A stretch of 64,000 nt of DNA from Phycisphaerae bacterium (GCA_022072505.1 JAJVHU010000019.1:1-64000), one strand, 5' to 3'; positions 1-9,162 are shown, numbered from the stretch's first letter. Notes: generated from the letters alone by a model not told the origin. A program made the numbers and translations.

Positions 1-437
1 GCCGGCGCGGCGCCGCGCGCCGCGGGCGCCCCGCCCCGGCCCGCCGGCTGAGACCGCGGCGCATAATTGCCTTCCCCCTGCCCGCCGCCGCCCTGACCCC
101 CGCCCCCCTTTCCTCCGAGGAACGTGAAATTCTCGACGAATACGCGGTGCTTTGATTTCTTCTCGCCGTCCTGCGACGTCCACTGCTCCAGCTTCAGCCG
201 ACCTTCAACCAGAACCGGCTGCCCCTTCGTCATGTACTGGCAGAAAACCTCGGCCCCGCGCCCGAAAAGCTTGCAGTCGATGAAGCAGACGTCTTCGTGA
301 TTATTCCCGTCCTTGTCGCGCCAACGCTCGTTGGTGGCGATCCCGAACTCGCACACCGGCGTCTGACTCGGAAGGTAACTCAGTTGCGGATCGCGCGTCA
401 GGTTCCCCACGAGGATGATCCGGTTGTAACTGGCCAT
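1..437 (-). CDS. ssb: Single-stranded DNA-binding protein, 3' end cut by window edge
   Basis: SSB coats single-stranded DNA during replication, repair and recombination. The minus strand reads from the ATG at 437 (MASYNRIILVGNLTRDPQL), the usual SSB start with the OB-fold opening. Further on come the family-typical VCEFGIATNERW stretch, a CKLFGRGAE segment and the VEGRLKLEQW strand. After about residue 110 the protein becomes Gly/Gln-rich, as in the flexible SSB tail. The acidic C-terminal tip that recruits partners lies beyond position 1 and cannot be seen. It is last in the run prs, rplY, pth, rpsF, ssb; rpsF next to ssb is a very common bacterial arrangement. Confidence 0.95.
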   Translation of the reverse strand, partial: MASYNRIILVGNLTRDPQLSYLPSQTPVCEFGIATNERWRDKDGNNHEDVCFIDCKLFGRGAEVFCQYMTKGQPVLVEGRLKLEQWTSQDGEKKSKHRVFVENFTFLGGKGGGGQGGGGQGEGNYAPRSQPAGRGGAPAARGAAP

Positions 438-630
438 CTCCTGTCCTCCCTTCTTCGCCTCGCCCCTCGCCGCCAGCCGAGCCGCGTCCGTCAGGAAGCG
501 TTGCTCGTCTGTCCCCACGACAACCGCCTCTCGACCGCTCGCCTGCGCGGCACGGTCGGGAAACGCGGCATCAACGCTCGCGGAGCGCGGGGATCCTTTT
601 CACGCGACGCCTGCGCGGACCGGGCCCGCG

Positions 631-1086
631 TTACTCCAGGTCCGGAACCGCGGCGAACACCGCTTCGTCCGGCGCGGACTCGAACCGATCCCGCCTTCCG
701 CCGAACCGTCCGCCCCCGCCGAAACCGTCCTCCGCCGAGCGCGGCGTCTCCTTCGGAGCGCCCTTCAACGCTTCCTGCATCCGCTCCGGCGTCACGTGGT
801 CCGCCCGCAGCACGAGCGCCCGAAGCACCGGCTCCGAGAGCTGAATGTCCCGCTCCAGCGCCGCCACCTTCGTTCCGGACGCCTTGAAGTACGTCAGGTA
901 ATACGCCGCGCGCTTGCGCCCCTTGATCCGGTAGGCGAGCCGGCGCTCGTCCCAGCGGGCCGTCGTCACGTCCTGCGCCTCGGCGCGGTCCAGCAACCGC
1001 TTGATCTCGTCGCGCGGCGCCTGATCGGACGTCGCAAACGTCGGATCGAACAAAAACATCGCTTCGTATTGGTTCAGCTTATCCAT
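631..1086 (-). CDS. rpsF: 30S ribosomal protein S6
   Basis: Small-subunit ribosomal protein that pairs with S18 on the 16S rRNA platform. The 151-residue product starts with NQYEAMFLFDP, matching the S6 first strand. The family-typical WDERRLAYRIKGRKRAAYYL stretch is near residues 45-64, and SEPVLRALVLRAD near residues 84-96. The last 40 residues form a Gly/Arg/Phe-rich extension beyond the usual ~100-residue S6 core. It lies 193 bp upstream of ssb on the same strand, so co-transcription is likely. Upstream is a copy of the interspersed repeat (1131-1203). Confidence 0.95.
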   Translation of the reverse strand: MDKLNQYEAMFLFDPTFATSDQAPRDEIKRLLDRAEAQDVTTARWDERRLAYRIKGRKRAAYYLTYFKASGTKVAALERDIQLSEPVLRALVLRADHVTPERMQEALKGAPKETPRSAEDGFGGGGRFGGRRDRFESAPDEAVFAAVPDLE

Positions 1087-1130
1087 CGAATCTCCACCGC
1101 ACTTGCCTGTTCCTCACGCGCTGTGACTTA

Positions 1131-1203
1131 GACGCTGTTTCTTGACCGAGCCGCGCCCGTAAGGAAGCGTTCTTTTTCCCGTCCGCACCGGCAGTCTTGC
1201 AAC
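1131..1203 (+). repeat. Interspersed repeat copy (GAGCCGCGCCCGTAAGGAAG family)
   Basis: A copy of the dominant repeat family of this window, between rpsF and pth. It contains GACGCTGTTTC, then the core, then the TTCCCGTCCGCACCGGCAG tail seen in the array at 41067-41510. It is non-coding. Confidence 0.85.
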
Positions 1204-1320
1204 CGCGTCCTGGTGATCCCACCTTGTTATCGCCGTCCCGCTCTAACGCCAGGCCGCTCAAGCGCGCATCGCGCCGCACTCCGCTCTCGGCACGCCACGT
1301 TTCCGATCTCCCGACGCGCC

Positions 1321-1875
1321 TTAACCGTTGTACCGGTTCATCGCCGTCGTCACGCCCTCTTTCAACCAGCATTCCACCGCGTCCGCCGCGCGGTCCAGCG
1401 ATTCCTCCATCACCGACCGCTCCTCCTCCGCAAACCGCGACAGGACATACTGCGCGCCGATCCCCTCCACCGGACCGATCCCGATCCGCAACCGCGGCCA
1501 GTCCTGCCTCCCCAGCCGCCCGATGATGTCGGCCAGCCCGTTGTGGCTTCCGGCCGATCCTTCCGCTCGAATCCGGATCTTCCCGGGCGGCAACGCCAGA
1601 TCGTCCACCACCACCATCAGGTCCGCAGGCGTCAACTGGTAGAACCGCGCCGCCGCCGCCACCGCCTGACCGCTGCGGTTCATGAACGTCGTCGGTTTCA
1701 TCAGCCCGACGCGATCCGCCCCCACATCCGTCACCGCAAACCACCCGTGGAACTTCTCGGCGCTCAGATCCACCCGCCACCGCCGCGCCAACCGGTCCAC
1801 CACGTCGAAGCCGACGTTGTGCCGCGTCCCCGCGTACTTCGGTCCCGGGTTCCCCAGCCCCACCACCAGCTTCAC
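1321..1875 (-). CDS. pth: Peptidyl-tRNA hydrolase
   Basis: Cleaves peptidyl-tRNAs dropped from ribosomes so that the tRNA is recycled. The 184-residue length is typical. It opens with KLVVGLGNPGPKYAGTRHN, which holds the catalytic Asn and His (residues 9 and 19). The conserved FMNRSGQAV and VVDDLALPPG blocks follow. The usual GGSGGHNGL motif reads GSAGSHNGL here, a mild variant. The start lies 2 bp downstream of the rplY stop, so the two genes are almost certainly translated from one transcript. Confidence 0.95.
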   Translation of the reverse strand: MKLVVGLGNPGPKYAGTRHNVGFDVVDRLARRWRVDLSAEKFHGWFAVTDVGADRVGLMKPTTFMNRSGQAVAAAARFYQLTPADLMVVVDDLALPPGKIRIRAEGSAGSHNGLADIIGRLGRQDWPRLRIGIGPVEGIGAQYVLSRFAEEERSVMEESLDRAADAVECWLKEGVTTAMNRYNG

Positions 1876-1877
1876 GG

Positions 1878-2531
1878 CTACTTCTTCTTCTCTTCCTCCG
1901 CGGGCTCCTCAGGCCGCACGCGACCGATGCGCTCCGGCAATTGAGGCTCGGTCCCCGGCTCCGCCGCCGCCGGCGCTTCCACCGGCTCCGTGAGCGTCTT
2001 GATCGCCGCGATCGTGTCGTTCGGATCGTTCAGGATGACGACGCCCGCGGGCACCACCAGGTCGCGCACCGCCAGCACCTGCCCCACGTCCAGATGTTGC
2101 ACGATCGGGTGCAGCGTCTCGGGGATCGCCATCGCCAGGCATTCCACCTCCACCGCCGCCAGGTACTGCTCCAGGATGCCGCCGTGACTGACCCCGATCG
2201 GAACGCCGCGCAGCTCCACGCCCACCTTCACGCGCACCTTCTCCGTCAGATCGACGCGCACGAAGTCCACGTGGATCGGGCGCTTCCCGAGATGGTCGTA
2301 CTGCACTTCCTTGACCAGAAACTGAGACTCCTTCCCGTTGATGTTCAGCGCCATCGTCCGCGCCCCGTGCCCGATCGCCACGACGAACTCATGTTCATCG
2401 AGCATCACCGACTCCGGAGGCTCCCCGTGACCGTAGATGACCGCCGGGAGCACGCCCGTCTCACGCAGCTTGCGCGACCCGGACGTCCCCACCTTCTTGC
2501 GCGGTTGTGCCTTCAATTGAACGTTTGACAT
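1878..2531 (-). CDS. rplY: 50S ribosomal protein L25 / Ctc-type
   Basis: 5S rRNA-binding large-subunit protein of the long (CTC/TL5) type, 217 residues. The N-terminal L25 domain shows RKKVGTSGSRKLRETGVLPA and VIYGHGEPP. The C-terminal TL5-like beta domain has the PIHVDFVRVDLTEKVRV stretch and a VPIGVSHGGILEQ segment. It ends in a charged tail with a run of Glu and Lys. It sits between prs and pth, its usual neighbours in many phyla. Confidence 0.95.
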   Translation of the reverse strand: MSNVQLKAQPRKKVGTSGSRKLRETGVLPAVIYGHGEPPESVMLDEHEFVVAIGHGARTMALNINGKESQFLVKEVQYDHLGKRPIHVDFVRVDLTEKVRVKVGVELRGVPIGVSHGGILEQYLAAVEVECLAMAIPETLHPIVQHLDVGQVLAVRDLVVPAGVVILNDPNDTIAAIKTLTEPVEAPAAAEPGTEPQLPERIGRVRPEEPAEEEKKK

Positions 2532-2627
2532 GCGACTCGAAACTCCGTCCTGCTTACCGTCCCGCCCCGGACGACCCGCCGCGACCTGAAACCGGGCGAC
2601 GCGACCGCCATCATGCCGGGCGACCCT

Positions 2628-3650
2628 TCAACCCATCTTCTTTTCCCAGCGAAACAATTCGCTGACCGACAGGTGCTCATGAATTCGACGAATCCCCTCC
2701 CCGATCATCGGCGCCACCGTCAACACCTTCAGGTTCGACAACGTCCGCCTCGCCTCCTCGCTCACGGGGATCGTGTCCGTCACCACGATCTGCCGAAACC
2801 CGGCTTCGCGCAGCCGCTCGATCGCCGGACCCGCAAACACCGGGTGCGCCGCGGATACGAAAACCTCCTTCGCCCCGAACTGTCGAAGCAGCCTCGCCGC
2901 TTCGCACACCGTCCCCGCCGTCGTGATCATGTCGTCGAACATCATCACGCTCGCCCCCTCGACGTTCCCCACCACGCGGTTCGCCCGCGTCACATCGCCG
3001 GCGATCCGACGCTTGTCGATCACCGCCAGGTCGGCGCTCAGCCGCGCCGCAAAATCACTGCCGAACTTGATGTTCCCCACGTCCGGCGAAGCCACCACCG
3101 GCGTGTCCAGTTTCAACGTGTGAAAGTGTTCCGTCAGCACCGGCGCCGCCGACAGGTGATCCAGCGGGATGTCGAAAAAACCCTGGATCTGGTCCGCGTG
3201 AAGGTTCATCGTCAGCACGCGGTGCGCCCCGGCCTCCACGATCAGGTTCGCCACCAGCTTCGCCGTGATCGGCGTCCGCCCCTCCGCCTTGCGGTCCTGA
3301 CGCGCGTAACCGAAATACGGAATCACCGCCGTGATCCGGTTCGCCGACGCCCGACGCAGACAGTCGATGAAGATCAGCAACTCCATCAGATTGTCGTTGA
3401 CCGGAGGCCGCGTGCTCTGCACCACGAAGCAGTCCCGGCCGCGCACGTCGTCGTCCAGCTTGACCAGCGTCTCGCCGTCGGGGAACCGCTCCACCGTCGC
3501 CCGACCCTGCTGCACCCCGAGGTATTCGCAGATGCGCGACGTCAGCTCCCGGCACGCCGTGCCCGAGAAAATCTTCAGCCCGCCGATCGGTGCATGATTG
3601 TTCGCGTGCCCCGCCATCGCGCCCCCGCCGTCCGTATCCCCCACCTCCAA
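2628..3650 (-). CDS. prs: Ribose-phosphate pyrophosphokinase (PRPP synthase)
   Basis: Makes PRPP from ribose 5-phosphate and ATP for nucleotide, His and Trp synthesis. Family marks include GLKIFSGTACREL near the N-terminus, FPDGETLVKL, the ATP-binding YFGYARQDRK segment and the PRPP-binding loop VMMFDDMITTAGT. The 340-residue reading frame has an alternative start at 3617 (MAGHANNHAP). The first 11 residues are low-complexity and not family-like, so 3617 may be the true start. It is the first protein gene of the minus-strand run, 40 bp downstream of tRNA-Gln. Confidence 0.95.
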   Translation of the reverse strand: MEVGDTDGGGAMAGHANNHAPIGGLKIFSGTACRELTSRICEYLGVQQGRATVERFPDGETLVKLDDDVRGRDCFVVQSTRPPVNDNLMELLIFIDCLRRASANRITAVIPYFGYARQDRKAEGRTPITAKLVANLIVEAGAHRVLTMNLHADQIQGFFDIPLDHLSAAPVLTEHFHTLKLDTPVVASPDVGNIKFGSDFAARLSADLAVIDKRRIAGDVTRANRVVGNVEGASVMMFDDMITTAGTVCEAARLLRQFGAKEVFVSAAHPVFAGPAIERLREAGFRQIVVTDTIPVSEEARRTLSNLKVLTVAPMIGEGIRRIHEHLSVSELFRWEKKMG

Positions 3651-3689
3651 CCAACGCTTCGCCCCTGCTGCCCGCTGCCTGTCCCCAAC

Positions 3690-3761
3690 CTACCCGGCCT
3701 GGACTCGAACCAGGAATACCAGAACCAAAACCTGGTGTGTTACCGATTACACCACCGGGCA
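3690..3761 (-). tRNA. tRNA-Gln (anticodon TTG)
   Basis: A complete 72-nt cloverleaf can be folded by eye on the minus strand. The acceptor TGCCCGG pairs with CCGGGTA through one G-T pair, followed by discriminator G. The D arm is GTGT/ACAC. The anticodon stem CCAGG/TCTGG encloses the loop TTTTGGT, giving anticodon TTG (reads CAA). The T arm is CCTGG-TTCGAGT-CCAGG. CCA is not encoded. Confidence 0.95.
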
Positions 3762-4357
3762 AAACGCCTTCGCCCGTCAACGAAAATTCCTGAATCCGGC
3801 GTTGAATATCTCGGATTTCAGCTTCCAAATCTCAGATGACTGATCCGGTGGCCCGCCGGCGTACCGCGGTTCTCAGATTGCGAGCGCCGGCAATCTCGAA
3901 CCGCCGCCCGACTCCCCAACACAACAACGCAGGCGCAACCTGAGACCCGTAAAAACGCGGCGTGAACTTCCGCAAAGGAAGGATCGCGGCCGCCGGGAAA
4001 CCGAGGCCTAAGCGCCCTGCCGCGTACTGCCGGCGCCCACCCGCCGCGGCGGAATCCGCTGATTCCGCCCGACCCGCCCCTTAAAGGCTTCCCGTAACTC
4101 CCGTCGTTCCGTCGCCCGGCCCACCGGGAAAGCGCGGAACCTTACCCGCAAACCCGCTCCCCGTCAACCCGCTCCCGGCGCGAACCTGCCGCCCAGCCGG
4201 ACAGCCGCCCAGCCCTGAGCGCCAGACCCGCAGCGGACCCCTTTCCCGCCCCGTCAGGCGGAAACCCCGCGACCTGCGCCCTCGTCCGTCGAAGGAGGGA
4301 GCGGCCCTGTTCCAGGGAATCCGGTCGTCACGACCCGGATCCGATGGTGCGGTGCGG
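3762..4357. other. Intergenic region, nothing recognised
   Basis: About 600 bp between tRNA-Gln and the cytochrome gene. No reading frame here resembles a protein, and no member of the repeat families found elsewhere in the window is evident. It may hold the promoter for the tRNA-Gln/prs run, but I cannot point to a convincing -35/-10 pair. Confidence 0.5.
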
Positions 4358-5689
4358 TTACGGCTCGCTGATGAAGTGCATGTTGGCCGCGATGTCCGTC
4401 AGGAAGCGCGGTTCGATGTCGAACGCGCCGATGCCGTTGTGACACCGCAGGCAGACGAAGTCGAGCGTCACCGCGGCCCGACCTTCCGCGTCCGTGCGCA
4501 CTTGCGCGAGATCCTCGGTGAACATGTCCGTGTAAGTCACGGACGTGCTGTCAATGCGGAAGATGTGCGTGCGCGTGTCGCCCATCCGACCGAACTCTCC
4601 GACGACCTCAGCCGTCGCGGATGAGGCGCTCTTTCCGACAAAGGGCATGTGACAGCTTTCGCAGGACAGAACCTCGGTGTAATCCCCCCGGGTGAACACC
4701 TTCCCCTCGTGCTTGCCCATGTTCTGGTCCGCGTGGCAATCCGTGCAGGCGTTCCGGATCGCGTTGGATCGGTCGTAGGTGACGGAGACGTGCGGGTCGT
4801 GGCAGGTGGCGCACCCGAACGAGGCGTGCCCGCCGCTGGCGAGCAGTTCGGGGTACTGCTCGTGATGCTGAATGTAGCCGCCCTTCGCGATAATGACGCC
4901 CGGGTTGTCCCCGCGCGTGTGACATTTGCCGCAGGTGTCCTCGCCGGTGGCGGAAGTGTAGATGGCGCTCGTGTCGATCACGACCTCTCCCGCAACCGTC
5001 GTGAAGTGGTTGCCGCCCGGACCGTGGCATTCCTCGCACTGCACGCCGGGCTCGAGCCACGTGCCGATGAACCCGGGACGGTTCTCCTGATACTCGGGAA
5101 AATCCTCGTCCTGGGGACGCGCCCCGGTCGTGTGACAGTAGAAGCAGGAATACGCATAAGGCTTTTCCGCCTCCGCGTCAGGCTCGTACGCCACGAATCC
5201 CGGCGTCGTTCCGTTGGCGGGATGCGCCAGGTTCCACTGCGTCGGCACGCCGGCGACGCCGGTGACGAGGATGTAGCCGTTGTTGTCGATGAAGCGGGCT
5301 TTTTTCGTGTAACCGCCGATGACGTAAGCGATGTCCGACCAGTCGAATCCCTCGGGAGGCGTCGGTACGCCGGCGAGCATTCCCTCCTCCGGGAACGACG
5401 GCGGCTCTCCTTGAACTTGAGTCAGCTTGTGCGCGTGTCCGTGGACCCGGTGCTGATCCGCGACCTCCGCATGACACTGGCGGCAGGCGTCGGCGCCGAC
5501 GTACGCCGCGCCTTTGTTGGTCGGGTCCGTCGAGTTGCCGAACGGGGGAACGTTGTCGTTCTCGTTGGAAGGCGGCGTCACGCTGATCGTGCAACCCGTG
5601 AAGGCGGCGAGCGCCCCGACCGCGACCATGAACCTCCGTACCGCCGTTGATGCACCGTGCCACCGCGCCGATTTTGCAGCCTGCGACAT
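4358..5689 (-). CDS. Octahaem c-type cytochrome lipoprotein
   Basis: Predicted exported electron carrier of 443 residues. The start at 5689 puts a charged n-region and hydrophobic stretch (FMVAVGALAAFTGC) right at the N-terminus, with Cys33 as a likely lipidated residue; the frame is open further upstream to 5797. Eight CXXCH haem sites are visible: CRQCH, CFYCH, CEECH, CGKCH, CATCH, CTDCH, CESCH and CLRCH. It contains GPGGNH after CEECH and a HASFGCATCHDPH stretch, as in doubled CXXCH cytochromes of the c554/NrfA-like superfamily. The exact family is not assigned. It is divergent from a large beta-barrel gene, which suggests a functional pair. Confidence 0.88.
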   Translation of the reverse strand: MSQAAKSARWHGASTAVRRFMVAVGALAAFTGCTISVTPPSNENDNVPPFGNSTDPTNKGAAYVGADACRQCHAEVADQHRVHGHAHKLTQVQGEPPSFPEEGMLAGVPTPPEGFDWSDIAYVIGGYTKKARFIDNNGYILVTGVAGVPTQWNLAHPANGTTPGFVAYEPDAEAEKPYAYSCFYCHTTGARPQDEDFPEYQENRPGFIGTWLEPGVQCEECHGPGGNHFTTVAGEVVIDTSAIYTSATGEDTCGKCHTRGDNPGVIIAKGGYIQHHEQYPELLASGGHASFGCATCHDPHVSVTYDRSNAIRNACTDCHADQNMGKHEGKVFTRGDYTEVLSCESCHMPFVGKSASSATAEVVGEFGRMGDTRTHIFRIDSTSVTYTDMFTEDLAQVRTDAEGRAAVTLDFVCLRCHNGIGAFDIEPRFLTDIAANMHFISEP

Positions 5690-6096
5690 ACCCAACCCTT
5701 CCGTTTGTGGACTGACGGTCCGTTTGCGGTCTGACTGCGCTGAATCGCCAGCGCCCGACCGAACATCCGCTTGCGCATCTTTGTCAATTACAGGCAAGAG
5801 TGAAACCGCCTGACGGCGACCCCCAACCTGTTCTCACGGCCCGCGCGGAAGTGTATTCACGCACGCGACAACGTCAAGGAAAATATCCGCGCCTCGGCGG
5901 ACGGCGACGAGGCGTGGCGTCGTCTTGAACGCGGGTGCTCCGCGGAATACCGCCGAGGTTGGCAGCGCGCTTCGAGTCTGATTCAATACGGTCGATCCGT
6001 GCGGCGCGGGATCGGATCGGAACGTCGCTTGCCCGGCCGGCAGGGGTCAGCGGACGGCGATGCATGTCCGTCGGCGGTCGGCGCGGGCGCGGTGTA
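5690..6096. promoter_or_regulatory. Divergent intergenic region between cytochrome and beta-barrel genes
   Basis: About 400 bp separate the two divergent starts (minus 5689, plus 6097). Any promoters for the pair should lie here. No strong consensus promoter or operator palindrome is evident by eye, so this is called by position only. Confidence 0.4.
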
Positions 6097-8199
6097 ATGA
6101 CGGTCGAGGATACGGTGCGGAAAAGCACTCTTCTGTGGCTGATGCTGGCGGTCCCGGGCGCGGTGGCGGCCCAGCAGGTGCGCGACGAACCGGCTCCCCC
6201 TCCCGACCCGGCCGGCGAGCGGCCGACCGAACGACACTATCGCCTGGACCTGACGGATGCGTTTCTGAACTTCGAATCCAGCCTTGAATCGCGGGCAGTA
6301 ACGTCGCTCCCGTCGAACGTCGGGCGGACGCGGCGAAGCGACCGGGCGCTGGAACTGCGGGAGTCGCTGGGGTTTTCACTGGAGGGACACGCGTTCGGCG
6401 AGGAGACGCTTCAGTTCTCCGGCGACGTCGAACTCGGACTTGCGCAGTCGCGGTTCCACCGCTCGGTCGACGGCGTCTCCGAGACGGACACCGACTCCGG
6501 CGCCCTCGTTCGTTACGACCTGGCGCTGACGCTTTTCCCGAACGAGCCGGCGTCGTTTGACGCCTACGCCCGGCGCTCGCGCGACCGCATCCCGCGCCGG
6601 TTCCTGCCGTCGCTGGTGGAGGAAGTCGAGGAATACGGACTCTCGTTTCTGCTCACGACGCCCACGACCCGCACGGATGTCGGGTTCGACGCCTCCGACC
6701 TCCGGCGCACCGGCAACGTGTCCGGCGACGACGACGAGTCCCGCGAGCGATCGCGCTTTCATCTCGATCACCGGTGGGACATCGGCGATCGCCACGGGCT
6801 TCGCCTGACCTACGATCATGAGGACACGGAAAGCGAGTACCAGGGCTCGCGCGGCGCGCTGGACACGCGGCGCGATGAGCTTCGCGTCGAGCACCGGATC
6901 GAGTTCGGACGGGAGGGCCGACACGCGTGGGATCTGCTGCTGCGGCACAACGACGAGGAGGGCGACCTCGCCCGTGACGAGACGGAGTTCGCCCCGCGCC
7001 TCACCTTCCGGCATACCGACCGCTTTCAGACCACCTGGCGCTACAACCTCTACAAGACCGACTCGGACGGGCTTTCGATCGACCGGCACAAGGCCGACGT
7101 CGAGGCCGCCTGGGACATCACGGACGAGCTTCGGCTCACCGCCGACGCCTTCTGGCGCGTCGAGCGCGTCGAGCAAGACGTCGAGACTTACGAATACGGC
7201 GGTCTGCTGGACGTCAGCTTCGACCGCCCGACGCGGTGGGGACGGTTGACGATCGACGGCGCGGTGAACCTCGTGCGGGCCGAGACGACCGGCGACGGTC
7301 CGATCTCCGTCGTGCGCGCGGAGTCGCACACGCTGGACACGGTGCGGCCCGCGGTGCTGCGCAAGTCCGACGTGCGCCGCCTCAGCGTTCGCGCGTTCAA
7401 CGCGTCGCGCACGCGGATCTACGCCGAGGGGCTGGATTACACGGTGACGCAGGCGGGGCGTCTGACGTTCGTCCGCCGCATCCTCTCGGGCGACATCGCG
7501 GACGGCGAGGCGGTGTCCTTCGACTACGAGTACCGCGTCCCGACCGGCTCCCGGACGGACACGGTTCAGACCGACCTGCGCATCGAGCACGCGTTCGACG
7601 GAGGTCTGACGCCGTACTACCTCTGGCAAAACCGGCGGCAGTGGGTGGACGAGCCGGAGTTCCGCAGGCCTTTCGCGGTAGACTTCTTCGACCCGGTATT
7701 CGACGCTTTTGCGGACAACACGGATCATCACCGCATCGGCGTCCGTTACGAGCGCGACCGGTGGTCCGTATCCGGCGAATTCGAGCTTTTCAACGACTCG
7801 GTCCTGCCGTATGAGGCGTGGCACGTCAGCGGGCGTGCGGACCTGCTGCGAAGCCCCGGTCACGTGCTGGACGCCTCGGCGATGCTCTCGCACTTCCGCT
7901 TCGACGGCGACTTCGACCCGCGCCGCGTGACCGCGTTCGACGCCGATCTGAAGGACACGCTGCAATTCTCGGATCATCTTTCGACCTCGCTCGGCGTGGG
8001 CTACCGGCATGAGAGGGATTCGATCGACGGCACGACGGAGGGCGTGGACCTCGAGGGGACAATCCGCCTGACGCGCGGGCTGCTGGATGTCGAACTGACC
8101 GCCGAATACGATCTGCTCGAGATCGGCGACAGCGAGGATCGGGGTTACGGGGTGTGGCTGAACGTGCGACGCGACCTGTCTGACCTGACGCGGCGGTGA
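6097..8199 (+). CDS. Predicted outer-membrane beta-barrel protein
   Basis: 700 residues from the ATG at 6097. That start gives a clean signal peptide (TLLWLMLAVPGAVAAQQ); the frame is open upstream to 5935. The mature part is rich in alternating polar/hydrophobic strands separated by acidic turns, for example RFHLDHRWDIGDRHGLRLTY, and has no hydrophobic helix. It ends in short amphipathic strands (GYGVWLNVRRDL), as expected for a barrel. The size would fit 20 or more strands, similar in scale to MtrB-like or PEP-CTERM-associated barrels, but no family signature is recognised. The octahaem lipoprotein upstream is divergently transcribed. Confidence 0.65.
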   Translation: MTVEDTVRKSTLLWLMLAVPGAVAAQQVRDEPAPPPDPAGERPTERHYRLDLTDAFLNFESSLESRAVTSLPSNVGRTRRSDRALELRESLGFSLEGHAFGEETLQFSGDVELGLAQSRFHRSVDGVSETDTDSGALVRYDLALTLFPNEPASFDAYARRSRDRIPRRFLPSLVEEVEEYGLSFLLTTPTTRTDVGFDASDLRRTGNVSGDDDESRERSRFHLDHRWDIGDRHGLRLTYDHEDTESEYQGSRGALDTRRDELRVEHRIEFGREGRHAWDLLLRHNDEEGDLARDETEFAPRLTFRHTDRFQTTWRYNLYKTDSDGLSIDRHKADVEAAWDITDELRLTADAFWRVERVEQDVETYEYGGLLDVSFDRPTRWGRLTIDGAVNLVRAETTGDGPISVVRAESHTLDTVRPAVLRKSDVRRLSVRAFNASRTRIYAEGLDYTVTQAGRLTFVRRILSGDIADGEAVSFDYEYRVPTGSRTDTVQTDLRIEHAFDGGLTPYYLWQNRRQWVDEPEFRRPFAVDFFDPVFDAFADNTDHHRIGVRYERDRWSVSGEFELFNDSVLPYEAWHVSGRADLLRSPGHVLDASAMLSHFRFDGDFDPRRVTAFDADLKDTLQFSDHLSTSLGVGYRHERDSIDGTTEGVDLEGTIRLTRGLLDVELTAEYDLLEIGDSEDRGYGVWLNVRRDLSDLTRR

Positions 8200-8473
8200 A
8201 GGGAGGAGCGCTCGCCGCGGAGACGCGGAGGACGCTCCGCGGCGGGATGAAGAAGATCACGCGGACGATCGATCTGGCGGACGTGATCGGTTTGATCCGC
8301 TGCCGCAAGCTTACGACGGAGTTGCGCGGGAGTTGGACAAGAATATGAGGCCGACGTTTTGGAAGCTTGCGAAGGCCGTGAATCTGAACAAGTCACGGTA
8401 AGTTTTTCGGGCACGGCGCCAGCCTGCGGAATCGTATGCCCCGATCGGGATGCAAGCCGGAGTGAGCGGTTCG

Positions 8474-8956
8474 ATGCGTGTGGAATTGGACAGCGTGAAA
8501 CATCGCCTGCGGGTCTACGCGGACACATCGGTCTTTGGCGGATGTCTGGACGAAGAGTTCAAGTCCGCCAGCCTCAAGTTCTTTGCCGAGGTCAGGTCCG
8601 GTCGGTTCTGCGTTGTCGTATCCCCGACGACCCTGCGCGAGCTGGCCCGCGCGCCGGTGGCCATCCGAACCGTACTTGCCGAACTTCCGAGGGACGTCGT
8701 TGATGTCGTCACGCATTCCGCGGAGGCCGAAGCGCTGAGGGATGCGTACATTTCCGCCGGAGTTCTCGGCATGGCGTCGCAGGCGGATGCTGAACACATT
8801 GCCTATGCATCGGTCTCCGAAGTGGATATCATCATAAGCTGGAACTTCAAGCACATCGTCAACTTCGACAAAATCAGGGGCTTCCATGCCATCAACATGT
8901 TGAGGGGATACGCATTTGTTCCCATTCACAGCCCACCGGAGGTGATCGAGACATGA
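8474..8956 (+). CDS. PIN-domain protein, VapC-like toxin
   Basis: Putative RNase toxin of a type II toxin-antitoxin system, about 160 residues. The PIN-fold acidic residues can be read in RVYADTSVFGG (first Asp, near residue 16), in the Glu of TTLRELARAP, and in ADAEHIAYASVSEVDIIISW. The start at 8474 was chosen over 8450 because the PIN core begins just after it. The stop overlaps the next gene's ATG in an ATGA arrangement, so the two are translationally coupled with the toxin first. Confidence 0.75.
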   Translation: MRVELDSVKHRLRVYADTSVFGGCLDEEFKSASLKFFAEVRSGRFCVVVSPTTLRELARAPVAIRTVLAELPRDVVDVVTHSAEAEALRDAYISAGVLGMASQADAEHIAYASVSEVDIIISWNFKHIVNFDKIRGFHAINMLRGYAFVPIHSPPEVIET

Positions 8957-9162
8957 CGGACAAGGGATTTGATTGTGTTCGAATGAAACATGAGATTCAG
9001 GAGGGCATCGCCGAGGAGTTCAAAGGCCTCTCCGTCGAAGAGAGGCGACTTAAGACAGAGGCGATGATTTGCGCTGACCCCGTGCTTGAGTCCCTTTGGC
9101 GCCAGGCTCATCCCATTGGGGACTCGGGGATAATCGGCGCATCCGCGAAAGAGCGGAAGTAG
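8953..9162 (+). CDS. Small protein, likely antitoxin partner of the PIN protein
   Basis: 69 residues overlapping the PIN gene by 4 bp. It has the MKHEIQEGIAEEFKGLS pattern followed by a charged EERRLKTEAM helix, resembling short proteins annotated beside PIN-domain genes. No ribbon-helix-helix or AbrB motif can be asserted. Antitoxin function is inferred from size, overlap and partner. Confidence 0.6.
   Translation: MTDKGFDCVRMKHEIQEGIAEEFKGLSVEERRLKTEAMICADPVLESLWRQAHPIGDSGIIGASAKERK

Noticed and set aside
6376..8010. Long minus-strand open frame opposite the beta-barrel gene
   Set aside because: Arg/Val-rich shadow typical of high-GC coding DNA. The plus-strand frame has a signal peptide and strand pattern.
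8247..8400. Short plus-strand frames upstream of the PIN gene (for example RPTFWKLAKAVNLNKSR)
   Set aside because: Two overlapping short frames, neither with a good start and ribosome-binding site, and no recognisable antitoxin motif. The overlapping downstream gene is the better antitoxin candidate.
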